9,193 nt of DNA from an uncultured Fretibacterium sp. (lineage in GTDB: Bacteria; Synergistota; Synergistia; Synergistales; Aminobacteriaceae), in NCBI GenBank assembly GCA_937915835.1, contig CALGHA010000165.1, positions 1 through 9,193 of the forward strand. Reading direction: 5' to 3'. Under the pieces are notes generated by a model that did no database searches, was not told the DNA's origin, and saw nothing but the letters and a program-made list of their open reading frames with translations. Position 1 is the first letter of the stretch, and each line of letters starts with the position of its first letter. Made by a program: the position numbers and the translations under genes. Shown here one piece after another: positions 1-7,900 of this stretch.

Positions 1-1288
1 GTCCGGGATCTACGACTATAGTTTTGCGTTTTTGTCTCGCTAATCTCTGTGCTGCTCCGGGACTTGTCGGAATTGTTATCGTGCTCGGAAGAGTTGTTAA
101 AGCTGGCGATTGCCTTCGTTGAGTATCTATCGTGATTGGCTCAGGCCGCGTCGTCGGAATTTGAACAGCCGGAGTTGCGGGTCTCGTTTGCTGTTCGGAA
201 CTGGGAATGCTTACAGTCGGAGTTGATGGCCGTGTGTGATAAGCCGGAGTCGGGGAATTATTCACGGGCTTATTCTCGGCAATCTTTATGCTATTAGGAA
301 ATGTGAACGTGAAGACAATTCGGCGCGGACTATCAAGCACAAACTTTTCTGCCTTCGTAATATTTTTCGGAGTAAAGACGACTTCAAGCCCCTTAGAATT
401 TCGCCTAATCTCAGCGTCAACATTTGAATATGGAGCCTCGATACTCTCAAGCCCGGACTTGAACAGCGCGTGTAAAACTCCCTTATTCATGAAAACTTGA
501 GGATCAGCCTTTTCATCGGTCTCAAATATAGCTCGGATTTTCTTGGGAGAACCGTCATGATAACTCCAGCTTATTGACTTAATCACCCCGCTGTAATTCT
601 CGGCCTTCTCCCTCTGGTTTGCACTGGGCTTGAAAGTCTCAATCTTGGGCTGAACTTTTGACGCAGCTTTTACGCCCGATGTCCGAACTTGTGAGATTGC
701 TGGTGTTGTTGTCATGATTGCCGGAGTTTGTGCAACCTCAGGAGTTTTTGACGTAATCACCGGAGCTTGTGAGATTTCAGGCGTTTTCGTCGCAACTTTC
801 GGGGCTTGTGCAATTTTCGGTTCAGGCGTATCAAATTTCCCGAAGTCTGTATCACTTTTCGCCGTCAAGCTAGTTCCGCCGGAGATTTTGTTGAAGCGCA
901 ATTTATTATTCTGGCCTGTACCTGCTGAACTCTGGAATAAAGCAATTACGCTCGAAGCCTCAAGCCAAAATTTACCGTTCTGTTCAAAAGGAGCCGACGA
1001 CAACGCGACTATAGAAATTCCACGCCAGGCCGCCGCAGAATTTACGATTAATCTGATTGTTGACTTCCCGTTCTTGAGCAATAATTCTTCGCCTGAACGA
1101 GAAGCCGAAAATCCTAATAATTTCCCTGCGTCCTCCACAGAGATACAATATTCGCCGTTATTATCCGAAGTCTGAACGGAGCCGATATTCTGCGTGCCTC
1201 TGTAGAGTACAGCTTCAGCGTAAGCACACGAGCATAAAAATATTAATAATAACGGGAAGATTATCGCGGCGAAAAACAACTTGCGCAT
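1..1288 (-). CDS. N-acetylmuramoyl-L-alanine amidase (AMIN + Amidase_3), partial, cut by the left edge
   Basis: Translating the minus strand from the ATG at 1286-1288 gives 429 codons open to the window edge. A secreted peptidoglycan amidase, cleaving the MurNAc-L-Ala bond, is expected. Residues 1-24 form a signal peptide (MRK, hydrophobic core, CAYA before EAV). Residues 26-130 resemble the copper-amine-oxidase N-terminal-like domain (paired beta motifs with SVEDAGKLLGF and FWLEASSVIALF). Residues 150-205 are a Pro/Ala/Thr-rich repeated linker. Residues 230-330 look like an AMIN domain (GVIKSISW start, VLDSPRRIVFTF end), which targets amidases to the envelope. Residues 335-418 are a second Pro/Thr-rich linker. 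The last visible residues, KTIVVDPG, are the opening of Amidase_3, where the zinc-binding His normally follows at once; that His and all later catalytic residues lie outside the window. The start is 5 nt after the cheW stop, with a GAGGA at 1304-1308 about 15 nt upstream, so the two genes are probably co-transcribed. Confidence 0.87.
   Translation of the reverse strand, partial: MRKLFFAAIIFPLLLIFLCSCAYAEAVLYRGTQNIGSVQTSDNNGEYCISVEDAGKLLGFSASRSGEELLLKNGKSTIRLIVNSAAAWRGISIVALSSAPFEQNGKFWLEASSVIALFQSSAGTGQNNKLRFNKISGGTSLTAKSDTDFGKFDTPEPKIAQAPKVATKTPEISQAPVITSKTPEVAQTPAIMTTTPAISQVRTSGVKAASKVQPKIETFKPSANQREKAENYSGVIKSISWSYHDGSPKKIRAIFETDEKADPQVFMNKGVLHALFKSGLESIEAPYSNVDAEIRRNSKGLEVVFTPKNITKAEKFVLDSPRRIVFTFTFPNSIKIAENKPVNNSPTPAYHTRPSTPTVSIPSSEQQTRPATPAVQIPTTRPEPITIDTQRRQSPALTTLPSTITIPTSPGAAQRLARQKRKTIVVDPG
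674..829 (-). repeat. Degenerate 13-codon tandem repeat in the amidase linker
   Basis: Residues 154-205 of the amidase repeat a unit close to T-P-E-[IV]-[SA]-Q-[AT]-P followed by five variable residues. Clear units lie at 746-784 and 707-745 (39 bp each). A longer first copy with a two-residue insertion is at 785-829, and a decaying fourth copy starts at 706. The unit is a flexible Pro/Thr-rich spacer between the N-terminal domain and the AMIN domain. Its length is likely to vary between strains. Confidence 0.6.
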
Positions 1289-1293
1289 AAAAT

Positions 1294-1824
1294 TTACTCG
1301 TTATCCTCTAAAATCTGGTCAAGCTCAAATAAATTCTGAACGTCAAGCAGTAATATTAATCTGTCGTCCGAAGGCTTCGCAACCCATAAGACATAACGCC
1401 GGTCAATCGATGATGATAATTTCGTCGCCGGCTCTAACTGTGCATCATAAATCGTCAAGACTTCACGCACTGAGTTCACAATCATTCCGAAAGTAACTTC
1501 GTTAATCGCGATTACAACAATTCGGGCCTCGTCAGTCAACGGATAACCGTGCATTCCGATTTTCATATGCATGTCGAAAACTGGAACAATCGTGCCCCGA
1601 AGGTTGATTACGCCGCGAATATAAGCCGGAGCGTTCGGAACTCGTGTAATGAACGAAGGAACACGGACGATTTCACGGACGAGATTAACGTCAACGCCGA
1701 AGTTTTCACGTCCAAGTGTGAAGACTAGGTTAATATGTTCCTCGCCTAATGCTTCAACGTCTAAATCTCTGAAGTCTTGATTGATTTCTTTCTTGTTGGG
1801 ATCTAATTTCTGGATTTCAGCCAA
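1294..1824 (-). CDS. cheW: Chemotaxis coupling protein CheW
   Basis: This 176-residue protein has the CheW SH3-like double-barrel pattern. CheW bridges methyl-accepting receptors to the histidine kinase CheA in the cytoplasmic signalling array. After a charged leader of about 30 residues, beta strand 1 is LVFTLG (33-38), followed by NFGVDVNLVREIV (41-53), then RVPNAPAYIRGVINLRG (61-77) and PVFD. Arg76 in NLRG matches the family's highly conserved Arg. The C-terminal half has RIVVIAI, MIVNSVREVL and RLILLLDVQNLF, all family-typical. Start is TTG (1822-1824): an AAGAGGT Shine-Dalgarno lies 9 nt upstream and no in-frame ATG occurs before residue 85, well inside the domain. No other chemotaxis gene is in the window. 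The downstream partner is the cell-wall amidase, 5 nt away. Length is near the usual 150-180 residues. Confidence 0.93.
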   Translation of the reverse strand: MAEIQKLDPNKKEINQDFRDLDVEALGEEHINLVFTLGRENFGVDVNLVREIVRVPSFITRVPNAPAYIRGVINLRGTIVPVFDMHMKIGMHGYPLTDEARIVVIAINEVTFGMIVNSVREVLTIYDAQLEPATKLSSSIDRRYVLWVAKPSDDRLILLLDVQNLFELDQILEDNE

Positions 1825-1833
1825 AAAAATTCT

Positions 1834-1840
1834 ACCTCTT
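1834..1840 (-). promoter_or_regulatory. Ribosome binding site deciding the TTG start of cheW
   Basis: The minus strand reads AAGAGGT, then 9 nt, then TTG. This is the only good Shine-Dalgarno near the 5' end of the CheW frame. It fixes the rare start codon at 1824. Confidence 0.7.
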
Positions 1841-1854
1841 TTGCTGTAAAATTA

Positions 1855-1879
1855 CCCCCCGCAAATATTTCACGGGAGG
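1855..1879 (-). terminator. GC-rich hairpin between the ROK kinase and cheW (weak terminator or attenuator candidate)
   Basis: In minus-strand RNA, CCUCCCG (1879 to 1873) pairs with CGGGGGG (1861 to 1855) over 7 bp with one G-U pair, around an 11-nt A/T-rich loop. The following bases are UAAUUUUAC, a broken U tract, so full termination is doubtful. It lies 24 nt after the kinase stop and 30 nt before the cheW start. It may partly separate the pts unit from cheW-amidase expression. Confidence 0.35.
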
Positions 1880-1903
1880 CACAATAAACATTTCTGATGT
1901 GAA

Positions 1904-2806
1904 TTACTCTTCTGTCGCCAATGCAGCAAGCTTGAGTGCGCCCATAATTCCCTGATTTCCGTTCAAGGCCGCCGGCGTAATATAGCTGTTGACGTTGCGA
2001 AGTTCTTTCGTGTCAAGATAATTATTGAGATATTCAAGCGTATATTTTCTCACAAGCGGGAACAATTGCGTTTGTTCCATAACTCCACCGCCGAGAATAA
2101 TTTTTTGCGGGCTGAGAATTAACGTAATCGCCGTGAGTGCTTGAGCAATATATTTTGCCTCAAGGTCCCAGACTTCCGGGATTTCTCGAAGTTCACGGGC
2201 TGGTTTGTTCCATCGTTCCTGAATTGCCGGGCCTGCTGCCATTCCCTCAAAACAAGCTCCGTGTGATGGACAATGCCCAGCGTATTCATCGCCTGGAACT
2301 CTTGACATGATTATATGCCCTGCTTCCGGATGTAATTGGCCGTGAATAGGATTACCGCCGGAGATTGCTCCCATTCCTACACCTGTACCGATTGTGATAT
2401 AGACAGCATCAGTGAGACCCTTTGCAGTTCCCCAAGTTGCCTCGCCTAAAAGTGAGCCGTTAACGTCCGTATCAAATCCGATGGGAATATCGCCGAATGC
2501 TTCTTTGAACGTATTAACAATCGGGTAATTTCTCCATGCAATTTTCGGCGTGTTGAGAATACTTCCGTAAGTCTTTGAGCCTTCACGAACATCAACAGGC
2601 CCAAAGCACGCAATGCCAATAGCTTTAATCCTGTCTTCTTCCGGCAAATTCTCGTCAAGTCTAACCTTGAAATACTCTATAATCTGGGGCATTGTCTCTT
2701 CAGGTGTCGTCGTTGGAATTGTTGTCTGGTCCAAGATTTGCCCGTTTTCATTGCCGATAGCACAAACCATCTTCGTGCCGCCAGCTTCTAAAGCTCCATA
2801 TAACAT
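1904..2806 (-). CDS. ROK-family sugar kinase, fructokinase type
   Basis: This 300-residue cytoplasmic kinase is expected to phosphorylate a free hexose, most likely fructose to fructose 6-phosphate, with ATP. The N-terminal LYGALEAGGTK (2-12) is the phosphate-binding loop in the form typical of ROK fructokinases of the Bacillus YdhR/GmuE group. FDTDVNGSLLGE (111-122) carries the probable catalytic base Asp114, and ITIGTGVGMG (137-146) is the second ROK signature. The zinc site is visible as His164 (EAGH), Cys179, His182 and Cys185 (HCPSHGACFEG). IILGGGVM (236-243) is the C-terminal adenine-site motif. Length matches the family. The ATG overlaps the ptsI stop by one base (TAATG), with GGGAGGT 10 nt upstream, so translation is probably coupled to ptsI. 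Specificity for fructose over mannose or glucose is inferred from subfamily resemblance only. Confidence 0.9.
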   Translation of the reverse strand: MLYGALEAGGTKMVCAIGNENGQILDQTTIPTTTPEETMPQIIEYFKVRLDENLPEEDRIKAIGIACFGPVDVREGSKTYGSILNTPKIAWRNYPIVNTFKEAFGDIPIGFDTDVNGSLLGEATWGTAKGLTDAVYITIGTGVGMGAISGGNPIHGQLHPEAGHIIMSRVPGDEYAGHCPSHGACFEGMAAGPAIQERWNKPARELREIPEVWDLEAKYIAQALTAITLILSPQKIILGGGVMEQTQLFPLVRKYTLEYLNNYLDTKELRNVNSYITPAALNGNQGIMGALKLAALATEE

Positions 2807-4542
2807 TATCCGAATAACCTCCCAAAAAATCCCTTCGGCTTCTCCGCTTTCGCTTCAGCTTTAACTTCAGACTGAGGCTCAGGCTTTTTTTCTTCAGGCT
2901 TCGGGGATTGAGTTTTGTATTTTGACATATCGGCATTCCTGACATTTCCGCGTAACGGCAAAATGCTCTTGGGATTAACGGAGAGTTCATCAACTCCCAT
3001 TCTCAGGAATTCTTCCGTCAATGTCGGGTCAGCTCCGAGTTCTCCGCAAATTCCAACCCAAGTATTATGACGGTGGCCAGCTTCGATTGTCTCGCGAATT
3101 AACCTTAAGACTGCGGGATGATGAGTATTCGAGAAAGGCTCAAGGCTTGCACTCTGACGGTCAATTGCGCAGGTGTATTGCGTTAAGTCGTTTGTCCCGA
3201 GCGAGAAGAAATCGACCTCTTCAGCGAGTTCATCAGCACACAAAGCGGCCGCAGGTGTCTCAATCATTATACCAATCTGGTAATTGCCGACTTTTACGCC
3301 CTCAGCTTCAAGTTCAGCCTTGCACTCGTTGAGAATGCCTTTGCACTTCTGGACTTCCCATAAGCTAATAATCATCGGGAACATTATACCAAGATTGCCG
3401 TATGCTGAAGCCCTGAGCAATGCGCGCAACTGTCTCTTGAAGAATGCCGGACGAGTTAAGCAAATTCGTACAGCTCTGAAGCCTAATGCTGGGTTTTCTT
3501 CTTTTTCCAGGTTCATGTAATCGATGGTCTTATCCGCTCCGATATCGCAAGTTCTGATTATGACCATTCGAGGCGCGAGACCTTCAAGAACTTTTTTATA
3601 GGCTGCAAACTGTTCATCTTCGGTCGGGTCAGTCTTGCTGTTGAGATAAACGAACTCCGAACGGAACAATCCGACACCTTCAGCGTCATTCTCGATTACG
3701 GCGTTAATGTCCTTCGGGCCGCCAATATTCGCGTAAAGTTTAACATGCTGGCCGTCTTTCGTAACACTCGGCTGACCTTTAAGCTCCTGAAGTTTTGCTT
3801 CCTTCTCTTTGTCTTCCTTCTGTTTAGCGCTGAGCTTGTCAATAATCTCTTGATCCGGCTCAATGTAAATGCAGGAGTTATAGCCGTCGAGAATAGCAAA
3901 TTTCCCGTCCCAATCGTCAGCAACATCATGACACTGGATTAACGTCGGCCAATTCATGCTTCGGGCTAAGATTGCTGTGTGACTGTTCGAGCTTCCTTGA
4001 CGAGTTACGAGACCGAGCAATAACGACTTATCGAGCTTTACAGTTTCCGACGGGGCTAAATCCTCAGCAACGAGAATTGCCGGTTCAGTTCCCTGTAAAT
4101 TGGCCGTGTCAGCTCCGAATAATACATCGAGCATTGCGTTCTTGAGATCTATAACGTCCGCACTTCTTGCTTTGAAATATTCATCTTCCATGTTCAAGAA
4201 CATTGCGGCGGCAGCGTCAAATCCATCACGAACGGCGTATTCTGCTGTATGTCCTTCTGCTATGAGCTCCTTGCATGGGTCAATCAAAGTCTCTTCGTCG
4301 TCGAGCATCATAGCGTGAGCCTCGAAAATTCCGGCGGTTTCTTTGTGACCAGCCTTCATTTCCTTGTCGTAAAGTGCGTTTTGCTCTGCTTGAACTTTTT
4401 CACGGGCGGCATCGAACCTTGCGATTTCGGCGGCAATGTCGCTCACAAGTTCTTCGTTAATCGTGTAGACGGGAGCTTTATAGACTTTAATTTTGCCTAT
4501 TGCTATACCGTTTACGATTTTTGTCCCCTTGAAGACTTCCAT
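2806..4542 (-). CDS. ptsI: PTS Enzyme I (phosphoenolpyruvate-protein phosphotransferase)
   Basis: Enzyme I (578 residues) takes phosphate from PEP and passes it to HPr, starting the sugar phosphotransferase chain. The N-terminal swivel and HPr-binding region has FKGTKIVNGIAIGKI at the start. The phosphorylated His is His188 in GSSNSHTAILAR. The PEP-binding barrel shows EGVGLFRSEF (289-297), IIRTCDIGADKT (328-339), NPALGFRAVRICL (350-362), GIMIETPAA (424-432), the signature DFFSLGTNDLTQYT (444-457), and GICGELGAD (497-505) with proton-donor Cys499. The start has AGGAG 13 nt upstream, inside the end of ptsH, and 4 nt separate the two genes. Oddity: after residue 540 the usual C-terminal helix is absent. 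It is replaced by a Lys/Glu/Pro/Ala-rich tail (541-570) ending in GFFGRLFG. The catalytic core is intact, so activity is expected. Confidence 0.96.
   Translation of the reverse strand: MEVFKGTKIVNGIAIGKIKVYKAPVYTINEELVSDIAAEIARFDAAREKVQAEQNALYDKEMKAGHKETAGIFEAHAMMLDDEETLIDPCKELIAEGHTAEYAVRDGFDAAAAMFLNMEDEYFKARSADVIDLKNAMLDVLFGADTANLQGTEPAILVAEDLAPSETVKLDKSLLLGLVTRQGSSNSHTAILARSMNWPTLIQCHDVADDWDGKFAILDGYNSCIYIEPDQEIIDKLSAKQKEDKEKEAKLQELKGQPSVTKDGQHVKLYANIGGPKDINAVIENDAEGVGLFRSEFVYLNSKTDPTEDEQFAAYKKVLEGLAPRMVIIRTCDIGADKTIDYMNLEKEENPALGFRAVRICLTRPAFFKRQLRALLRASAYGNLGIMFPMIISLWEVQKCKGILNECKAELEAEGVKVGNYQIGIMIETPAAALCADELAEEVDFFSLGTNDLTQYTCAIDRQSASLEPFSNTHHPAVLRLIRETIEAGHRHNTWVGICGELGADPTLTEEFLRMGVDELSVNPKSILPLRGNVRNADMSKYKTQSPKPEEKKPEPQSEVKAEAKAEKPKGFFGRLFG
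2817..2823 (-). promoter_or_regulatory. Ribosome binding site of the ROK kinase inside the ptsI 3' end
   Basis: The minus strand reads GGGAGGT ending 10 nt before the kinase ATG, within the last codons of ptsI. With the TAATG stop/start overlap this supports translational coupling. Confidence 0.65.
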
Positions 4543-4546
4543 AATA

Positions 4547-4804
4547 TTAGAAGTTCTCCTTCATGAATTTCTCGAGGGCGGCGCAGCAGGCTTCTTCGTC
4601 TTCACCTTCGATACGGACTGTAACTTCATCCCCCTGCTTAATTCCCATTCCCATGAGCTTCATTAACGCTGTAGCTTTTGCGGACTTGTCGCCCTTGATG
4701 AAAGTAGCTGTACTCTTGAAGTTCTTTGCCTCTTTGACGAGTAAACCGGCCGGACGTGCGTGAATACCTACTGGATCAGTGATGACATACTTGAATTCTT
4801 TCAT
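4547..4804 (-). CDS. ptsH: Phosphocarrier protein HPr
   Basis: HPr (85 residues) is the small cytoplasmic carrier that receives phosphate from Enzyme I on His15 and hands it to sugar-specific EIIA domains. The sequence shows VGIHARPAG (12-20) with His15 and Arg17. The body follows the HPr fold without gaps relative to the Bacillus protein as I recall it (shared K40, G54-I55 and G58). At position 46, where Ser is the target of HPr kinase in Firmicutes and is widely conserved, this protein has Ala (KATALMKLMG, codon GCG). Ser-phosphorylation control there is therefore impossible, although Thr45 is adjacent. It is first in a tight operon with ptsI and a ROK kinase. The ATG has purine-rich AAGGAAG and AGAAGG stretches just upstream. 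Confidence 0.96.
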   Translation of the reverse strand: MKEFKYVITDPVGIHARPAGLLVKEAKNFKSTATFIKGDKSAKATALMKLMGMGIKQGDEVTVRIEGEDEEACCAALEKFMKENF

Positions 4805-4869
4805 GGTGCCTTCTACTTCCTTTCGCGTTTAATAATAATTTGCAAGAAAACGTTGTGTTGGTAATTCAG

Positions 4870-4898
4870 ATTATAATACATATTTGCGAATTTCGCGG
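4870..4898 (-). promoter_or_regulatory. Candidate promoter and palindromic operator ahead of ptsH-ptsI-ROK
   Basis: On the minus strand a perfect TATAAT lies at 4875 to 4870, giving a predicted leader of nearly 60 nt before the ptsH ATG. No good -35 sits at 16-18 bp. Instead, a perfect 11-bp palindrome GCGAAATTCGC (4886-4896) covers the spacer/-35 area, as an activator or repressor site might. The stretch 4805-4918 holds no gene and no convincing terminator for the upstream glycosidase. Confidence 0.4.
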
Positions 4899-4918
4899 GA
4901 ATAAAAATTTTCTGTCAA

Positions 4919-7900
4919 TCAATTTTCACTGTTAATCTCTACAAGTATTACGGGCTGATAAATTACGTTCTTATTCAGCCATGACGATACAGTTATCAAT
5001 TTATTATCAGGAACTTCATTTATTGGTGCTCCGTCTTCATCATAAAACTCTGCAATCTCATCATCGCTTGAAGGACTTGACGAGTTAGCACGCCAGATTA
5101 ATTTTGAATTGGCCGGGATGTCATCACTGAGAATAATATCAAAGTCATATTGTCCGCTTTCATCGACAGAGATTATTCCGAGTTCAGAGGCTGTGAGATA
5201 AAAAGCTGGTGAAGTTTTCTGATTATTAGTGTCGTTGACGGTTAAAATATTTTCTGACGGCGAATAATTATTTCTCACATTGTCGACTTTAAGTTTTATC
5301 GTGAAAGTTTTTGATTTACTGCCTGCTGAATTTGAGACTATAGCTTTAACTTTATAATTTCCTTTTTTGCTCGTTGACGGGATACCTTGTATCAAATTAT
5401 TCTCGAAGTTGAGGCCGTCTATGTTATTTCCTTTCCATGACAATGACAATTTCAAAGGGTCGTTTGTTTCTCCTCCTGACGCTTGAATTGAGGTTGAATA
5501 TTCTTCTCCTGTAAAAGCCTCAGGAAGTTTCTTAGTTATGAATTTAGGCTTAACGTTCTTAATTATGAGTGGAAAAGTTTTCGTGAATGAGCCGTAAGAG
5601 TTTGAGGCCTTAACAGTTACATTGAAAGTCCCAGTCTGTATCGGAACTCCGGAGATTGAAGCTGTAGTTTTTGAGGCTTGATAGGAAATTTCGAGGCCTT
5701 CGGGAAGGCCCGTTGCTGTCCATGATAAAGGAGTTGACATTGAGGCTTTCAACGAGGCTTTATATTTTTTCCTGATAGTTCCATTCTTTAATTTTGATGT
5801 TGTTATTCCTAAATCAGCTTTCGAGATTTTCACTGAGAATTTTTGTTCAGCTAAGGTTGTTCCATTAAGATAGGCTGAGACTGTGAATTTGCTTGTACCT
5901 GTTTTCGTGGGAGTGCCTGATATTGTGCCGGTATTCTCGTCGAGCTTTAATCCATTAGGAAGGCTCCCTTTTGAAATTTTCCACTTGACACTAATGCTTA
6001 AACCCTGAATGCTCAAAGTTGAACTATAAGGCAAGTTGACTTTTCCGTCGGCTAAATTCTGAGTAGTTATTACGTAATTATTTCCGCCGTTGTCGTTGAC
6101 AGTGAGTGTGAAAGTTTTTGTGTTGCTGTCAGTGATACTCGCGCTGTTGAGAACTCTCACGGTAAAAGTTGACGTTCCAGTTGAAGACGGAATGCCTGAA
6201 ATTCTGCCTGTTGAAGTGTCGAGAGTTAATCCGTTTGGAAGTTTCCCTGATGTTATTTCCCAAACGAAAGGCCCTGTGCCTGATGTTTTGAGTGTGAAGT
6301 CATAGAGTTTCTTTTTAGCCCCATCATCGAGCTTAGTTGTCGTAATTTCTGCGCGTAAGATTGGGTTCAACGAAGATTTATTATTGATTAACGACGAGTA
6401 AATATTCCTGAAAGTCTGAACGTTATTACTGAAAATTGCGTTATAAGCTGCGTCAATTTGAGCTTTCTGTGAGGCTGTCAATGCTGGGCTCATCGCTAAA
6501 TTGTAAAGTTCAACCGGAGCGCGTAAATCTTCAGTTGACCAGTTTGAATTTTCCCATTGATTTTTTCGTGCTTGGACGTATTCGAGCGATGAATAATTTC
6601 TGCTTGTTTCGATTTTTCCCTTATCATGTGATAATGACGAGACAGTCGGCTCAATAACGGTGTCTTCGTTGTAATCGTTCCAAGTTCCGAGCTGAATGAT
6701 ATTCGGGTTAGCTCTTAATGCCAGGTCAAAAGTTTGCTTGAAAGTTTCGCCGTTGTCGAATTTGATTATGTCGTAATTGTCGTAATCAGTCCGGCCAATT
6801 TCACTGAAGACTGAGCCGTCAAATCCTGGATAAGCTGTAGTGATGAGATATTCATGATTTTCTGTTTTCTGCAAAAATTCCTGAAACTTTTTGTTAATAA
6901 ACGAAACTCTTTCAGTGCCGGTGTAAATTTTTCTGGGTAAATTTGCATTGGCCGAATCGTTGACGGGCATCCAGTTAAAAGCTCCCTCAATTTTTCCATT
7001 AATCCAGGCATCTTGAACCAAGAATAAAGGGAGGGGATTTACTCCGGCTTGAGAGGCAATATTATTCCATTCTTCGACGGAGTTCATGACACCACGAGTT
7101 ACAAATAGCATGACGACAGGACGATTATTGTATTTAACGTAACCTTTTCGATTGAACCAGTTAGAATTTAGCCATTCGAAACTTCGCTTAATCCTTGCTT
7201 TTGCTTCAAAAGTTGATGATGTATTTCTTAACGCAGAAAACTCCTCATAGAATACGAGATAATTCATTCCGACTGGATCAAGGACGTTCTTAATGAAAGC
7301 GTCTGAATTTTCGCGTGGATATTCGTAATCACTTCCAGCAACGTCAATAGCTCCGTAAAAATCGAAGATTACCGCGTTAATTCCTGCAATTTTCATTTCT
7401 GCGGCGTGATATCTCTGAAGCTCAAAATTTCTGCTGTCGTAAAAATTTATCATTGGGTACTGCCAGCTAGCAATTTGTCCTTGTCCTGTTCCTGAAATTG
7501 TTTTATCTGCATGGAAATACGGCACAGTGTCTTCACTTCCGTGTATTCTCCAAGTCCAGTTATATTCGTAATTTTCCGTGAGCCAAGAATCTTTACTGCT
7601 GAATTTGGGTTCTCTGTACCAGGCTTGATAATGAGCAGCGAGAATAGGTATTGTGTAACGTCCTGAAAAAGTTATGCCCTCATAATTTACGGTGATTTTG
7701 TTGCGTCCTTTAATGTTGATATTACGGTCGTCGTATTTAGTTACCTTGCTCATGTCCTCAACTGTAACAGCGTTTCCGTCTGTATCTAGGCTCCAGTTGT
7801 CTTGAAGATTAATCTGTGTTCCTGCTGGAAATCCCTTGATGAGAAAATATTTGTCGCCATTGTTCTCCACAGTGAGATTGAACGATAAGGGAGATGATGA

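Noticed and set aside
714..1175. A 153-codon plus-strand open frame with repeated Cys/Gly/Val units
   Set aside because: It is antisense to the amidase; its repeats are the reverse strand of the Pro/Thr linker. The minus strand has a signal peptide and recognisable domains.
3021..3520. Plus-strand open frames across the ptsI gene
   Set aside because: They are antisense to the highly conserved Enzyme I sequence and lack independent support.
4845..4858. A cre-like sequence (AGAAAACGTTGTGT) just after the predicted ptsH transcription start
   Set aside because: The central part fits the CcpA site but the outer bases do not. HPr here lacks Ser46, so CcpA-type control is unlikely. Probably chance in A/T-rich DNA.
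4913..4918. A perfect minus-strand TTGACA at the end of the glycosidase gene
   Set aside because: The matching TATAAT is 37 bp away and no acceptable -10 lies at 16-18 bp.
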